From assembly GCA_017534365.1 (NCBI GenBank), contig JAFWCS010000485.1, positions 1-6,408 on the forward strand: a stretch of 6,408 nt of DNA. The letters run 5' to 3'. Below the pieces are notes generated by a model. That model saw nothing but the letters and a program-made list of their open reading frames with translations, had not been told where the DNA came from and ran no database searches. Shown here piece by piece: positions 4,901 to 6,408 of this stretch. The stretch's first letter is position 1; each line of letters opens with the position of its first letter. This DNA is from Clostridia bacterium (GTDB taxonomy: Bacteria > Bacillota > Clostridia > Oscillospirales > Acutalibacteraceae). Made by a program: the position numbers and the translations under genes.

Positions 4901-6408
4901 CGCCGCATGCCGCGCGGCCGTTGTCAGGCAGGGCTCCAGATAAACCGTCAGCGTGCCTTCCCACGGCGTGCCGCCCGCGTTCTCCAGCGTGAAGGTGCGC
5001 AGTTCACAATCCTGATGCCGCAGCACCTCCGTCAACATACGCAGTCGCAGCCGTCCCGCCTTTGCCCGGTGCTCGACCCGCCCGGCAGAGAAGACGCAGC
5101 GAAAATCCGCGCCGCTGCCCCGATCAATCGCCCGCACGAACGGGACAACGCCCTCCGCAGAGGCTGCAACCGCGAAGACGCCCTGCGGCAGCGTACGCGG
5201 GTCACAGCTGCGCACGTGCAGATCCATGCCGTCGAGCATCGTGACGCCAGTGCCGGCTTCGGTGATGCAGGTCGTCAGCCTGCCGTTGGAGAGCGCCGTT
5301 GCCGTCGGCTGCAGCAGCGCGGGTGCCGCAACACGGTCGCTGCGCAGGATCGGTCGTCCGCGGCCTGCCTTCGGCACGCGGCCGTGCAGATCATGAAACG
5401 GCACCGTTCCCTTCGGGATCCGTTCTTCCAGCAGGCTCTGCGCGCCGCGCATGGCCCCGTCCCGCAGGAAACGGCGCTGCATTCGATCCTCAAACAGGGC
5501 GTTGTCCAGCGCGAGCAGACTCATGCCGACGTGGTGCGCCATGAACGAGCGCACGATCCGGTATTCCGCCCCGCCGCAGCGCGCGGGCGTGAAATCCGCC
5601 GCTTCATAAAAGCCGAACTCTCCCAGCATGCCCATGCGTTCCAGCCGGCGCAGATTGCGCAGCGCGGCAGCGGGCGCCGTGGGCAGGACCAGAAAGGTCG
5701 CATACGGCGCGACCACGGCCTCCTGATCCAGCCCGCGCTTGAGACCCAGCCGCTGCACGCCGTGCGCCTTGTATTGATAATTCAGCTGCCCGTCAAACGC
5801 ATAATACCCGCTTTCGGAAGCGCCGAACGGGCGATTGCCGGCGTTTCTGCGCTGGCAGTAGAGGCAAAACTGCAGCGATTCATAGGTGAGACTTCCGCGC
5901 GGCGCGGGCAGAAAAAGCGCAGGCATGAAGTATTCGAACATCGTGCCCGTCCACGAAACAAGGCCGCTGTAGCGCCCCTGCCCGACGGCGATCCGGCCGA
6001 GCGCGCCCCAGTGCTCCCGCGGCACAAGCCGTTTCGCCACGGCATAATACGCCGTCATGCGCGCTTCGCTCATAAAAAGGTCATAGCAGCCGGTCTCCGT
6101 CTCCCGATCCGGATAGCGGCCGATCGAAAACAACCGGCGCCGCGGCCTGTAAAGGGCCTGCAGATCCGTCCGATCCAGCAGGCGTTCGATCCGCGCAGCC
6201 AGCCCCGCAAGCGGCGGGTATTCGCCGACGTATTCGAGCAGACCTTCCTTGAGCGCGGTCAGACAACAGAGGAAATTGCCGCTGTCCACCGTGGAAACAA
6301 AGGGATCCAGCACCGAGAGATCCCGGGTCGCATACCAATTATAAAGATTGCCGTGCCAGGTTTCCAACTTCTCCACGCTCGTCAGGCTCCGGTCCAGCCG
6401 TTCATAGA
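1919..6408 (-). CDS. ndvB: Cyclic beta-1,2-glucan synthase, C-terminal 1495 residues (cut by right edge)
   Basis: The frame is open from the right edge to TAA at 1919-1921. The GTG at 6374-6376 is internal, since homology-like sequence continues upstream of it. Residues are numbered from the first full codon (6404-6406). Residues 1-330 form the glycoamylase-like, GH189-type domain, which in characterised synthases closes linear beta-1,2-glucan into rings by transglycosylation: YNWYATRDL (22-30), STVDSGN (38-44), SWTGTMFEY (151-159), ASESGYY (196-202), GLKRGL, GFYEAADFTP (265-274), MAHHVGMSLLAL. From about 360 comes the GH94 module: LSNGR, DLWSFGISGD near 673, YANPQFG, FGFRDQLQD (1107-1115), HWWH, the catalytic DWND (1245-1248, with D1248 the expected general acid), ENGGQYTHAAVW (H1401) and YTGSAAW (T1464, G1465), the last two matching phosphate-binding positions in GH94 enzymes. 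In Brucella this domain trims chain length by phosphorolysis. The GT84 glucosyltransferase and membrane segments are expected off-window. The segment between STVDSGN and LFSIG is much shorter than I recall for rhizobial proteins. Assignment to the family is firm; cyclic product formation is inferred. Confidence 0.92.
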   Translation of the reverse strand, partial: YERLDRSLTSVEKLETWHGNLYNWYATRDLSVLDPFVSTVDSGNFLCCLTALKEGLLEYVGEYPPLAGLAARIERLLDRTDLQALYRPRRRLFSIGRYPDRETETGCYDLFMSEARMTAYYAVAKRLVPREHWGALGRIAVGQGRYSGLVSWTGTMFEYFMPALFLPAPRGSLTYESLQFCLYCQRRNAGNRPFGASESGYYAFDGQLNYQYKAHGVQRLGLKRGLDQEAVVAPYATFLVLPTAPAAALRNLRRLERMGMLGEFGFYEAADFTPARCGGAEYRIVRSFMAHHVGMSLLALDNALFEDRMQRRFLRDGAMRGAQSLLEERIPKGTVPFHDLHGRVPKAGRGRPILRSDRVAAPALLQPTATALSNGRLTTCITEAGTGVTMLDGMDLHVRSCDPRTLPQGVFAVAASAEGVVPFVRAIDRGSGADFRCVFSAGRVEHRAKAGRLRLRMLTEVLRHQDCELRTFTLENAGGTPWEGTLTVYLEPCLTTAARHAAHPAFSKLFVTDVTLPEERCAVFARTDARVGTAAALAVGFLEEAPVTIATARSRVLTAPLGPESLGRKPLTAGERGNPDVCCALAVPLKLAGRSRRTFRLCLAAAETPQAALHLLLSVRACGGAGKRARMVFGTDAMEIAVGMRLLQAALDPLSPSIGLPLGAGEEIARADLWSFGISGDHPILLVQLEQEDPVSMLIPYVRGAQALRTAGVTTDLVIAFAFREGYAGETTTAVRALLRAESCAQLIGVSGGVHLAPLARHTPREIAALAAAAAVTFRARVSAADHPHPAPDLLPMHRLPQPEMFENSEKGYHFTEEKISMLRSADNEPESLDIPWHMVYANPQFGTLVSDKSIGFTWAINAHEQPLTLRTGDPAVAGQGELLLLRIDGAFYDLAACGAATFTTEAAQWQGEAAGIAYSAVVDVASVGMVKRCRVRLRNRLPRAVNAALSYQIRPVGMPQRLPAGAFCGRKLPTGVLIRAIMAPFPGWTALQCSGEADVSFSFAPFFAGRCDPATLVPKDGMAALTRTVLLQPGGTADCTFWLSWGAAASAAERLPAVARFDAPELAPLVTGAPELDRFASRFLYHQVRAARFFGRVGPQQCAGAFGFRDQLQDCLALVLREPALVRRHLLRCAAVQFEDGDVLHWWHVLPGGRIAGVRTRCSDDLLWLPYVLADYLRRTDDFGILEVPLPYLSADSLRAGERERYLQPARTQRRETLLSHCLRAAERAMTSGSHGLPLIGSCDWNDGFSAIGTETQGESVWLAMFQICVFRQLAELCARCGRPARRDALLRRCRELTAAVEATAWMGDHYARAILPDGQPLGGEKFLDLLPQAWAVFAGLGRNGRGETALENAFERLFDPETGLIRLLDPPFETADRDRIGYIAAYPPGLRENGGQYTHAAVWFAMALLESGKTAKGIAVLKALSPDAHALRACYGGEPYAMAGDIAAGQGIEGRAGWTHYTGSAAWYARCLSDHREQIRSFEKQAKKSGGSM

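Noticed and set aside
6374..6376. GTG as the start of the synthase gene
   Set aside because: The frame stays open to the window edge, and the segment starts in the middle of a domain normally preceded by well over a thousand residues of transferase and membrane segments. It is an internal Val codon.

Overview
The window looks like a chromosomal piece of a GC-rich Firmicute, most likely a Clostridia-type anaerobe. The evidence is strong AGGAGG-type ribosome binding sites, a TTG start codon, a consensus housekeeping promoter, a Gram-positive-style signal peptide, and AT-rich intergenic DNA (27 of 100 bases G+C at 1421-1520) against GC-rich coding DNA (67 of 100 at 3101-3200). This placement is inferred; nothing in the window fixes the genus.

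Both genes lie on the minus strand and both are cut by a window edge. From the right edge to 1919 runs the C-terminal part (1495 residues) of a giant cyclic beta-1,2-glucan synthase (NdvB/ChvB/Cgs family). The visible part carries the cyclising glycoamylase-like (GH189-type) domain followed by a complete GH94 phosphorylase-type module. The N-terminal GT84 glycosyltransferase and membrane segments, if present, lie beyond the right edge. From 1150 to the left edge runs the first 383 residues of a secreted protein of unknown function. It starts at TTG, has a clean signal peptide and shows no homology I can name.

The 768 bases between them (1151-1918) hold no convincing gene but much signal. There is an intrinsic terminator for the synthase gene at 1754-1812, then a near-consensus sigma-A promoter at 1424-1452, then a predicted leader of about 267 nt ahead of the secreted-protein gene. 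The leader contains a strong hairpin directly followed by a 9-nt perfect Shine-Dalgarno match that is far from the gene's own start. Three copies of an inverted-repeat element (CGTAAAG-N8-CTTTACA) are strung along the gap, one overlapping the synthase stop codon, and a further hairpin with A/T-rich arms sits at 1597-1631.

The two genes appear to be separate transcription units: terminator, then a dedicated promoter. A shared cell-surface theme (a glucan polymer and an exported protein) is possible but not demonstrated. The most interesting unexplained items are the long structured leader with its remote Shine-Dalgarno, and the three-copy inverted repeat.
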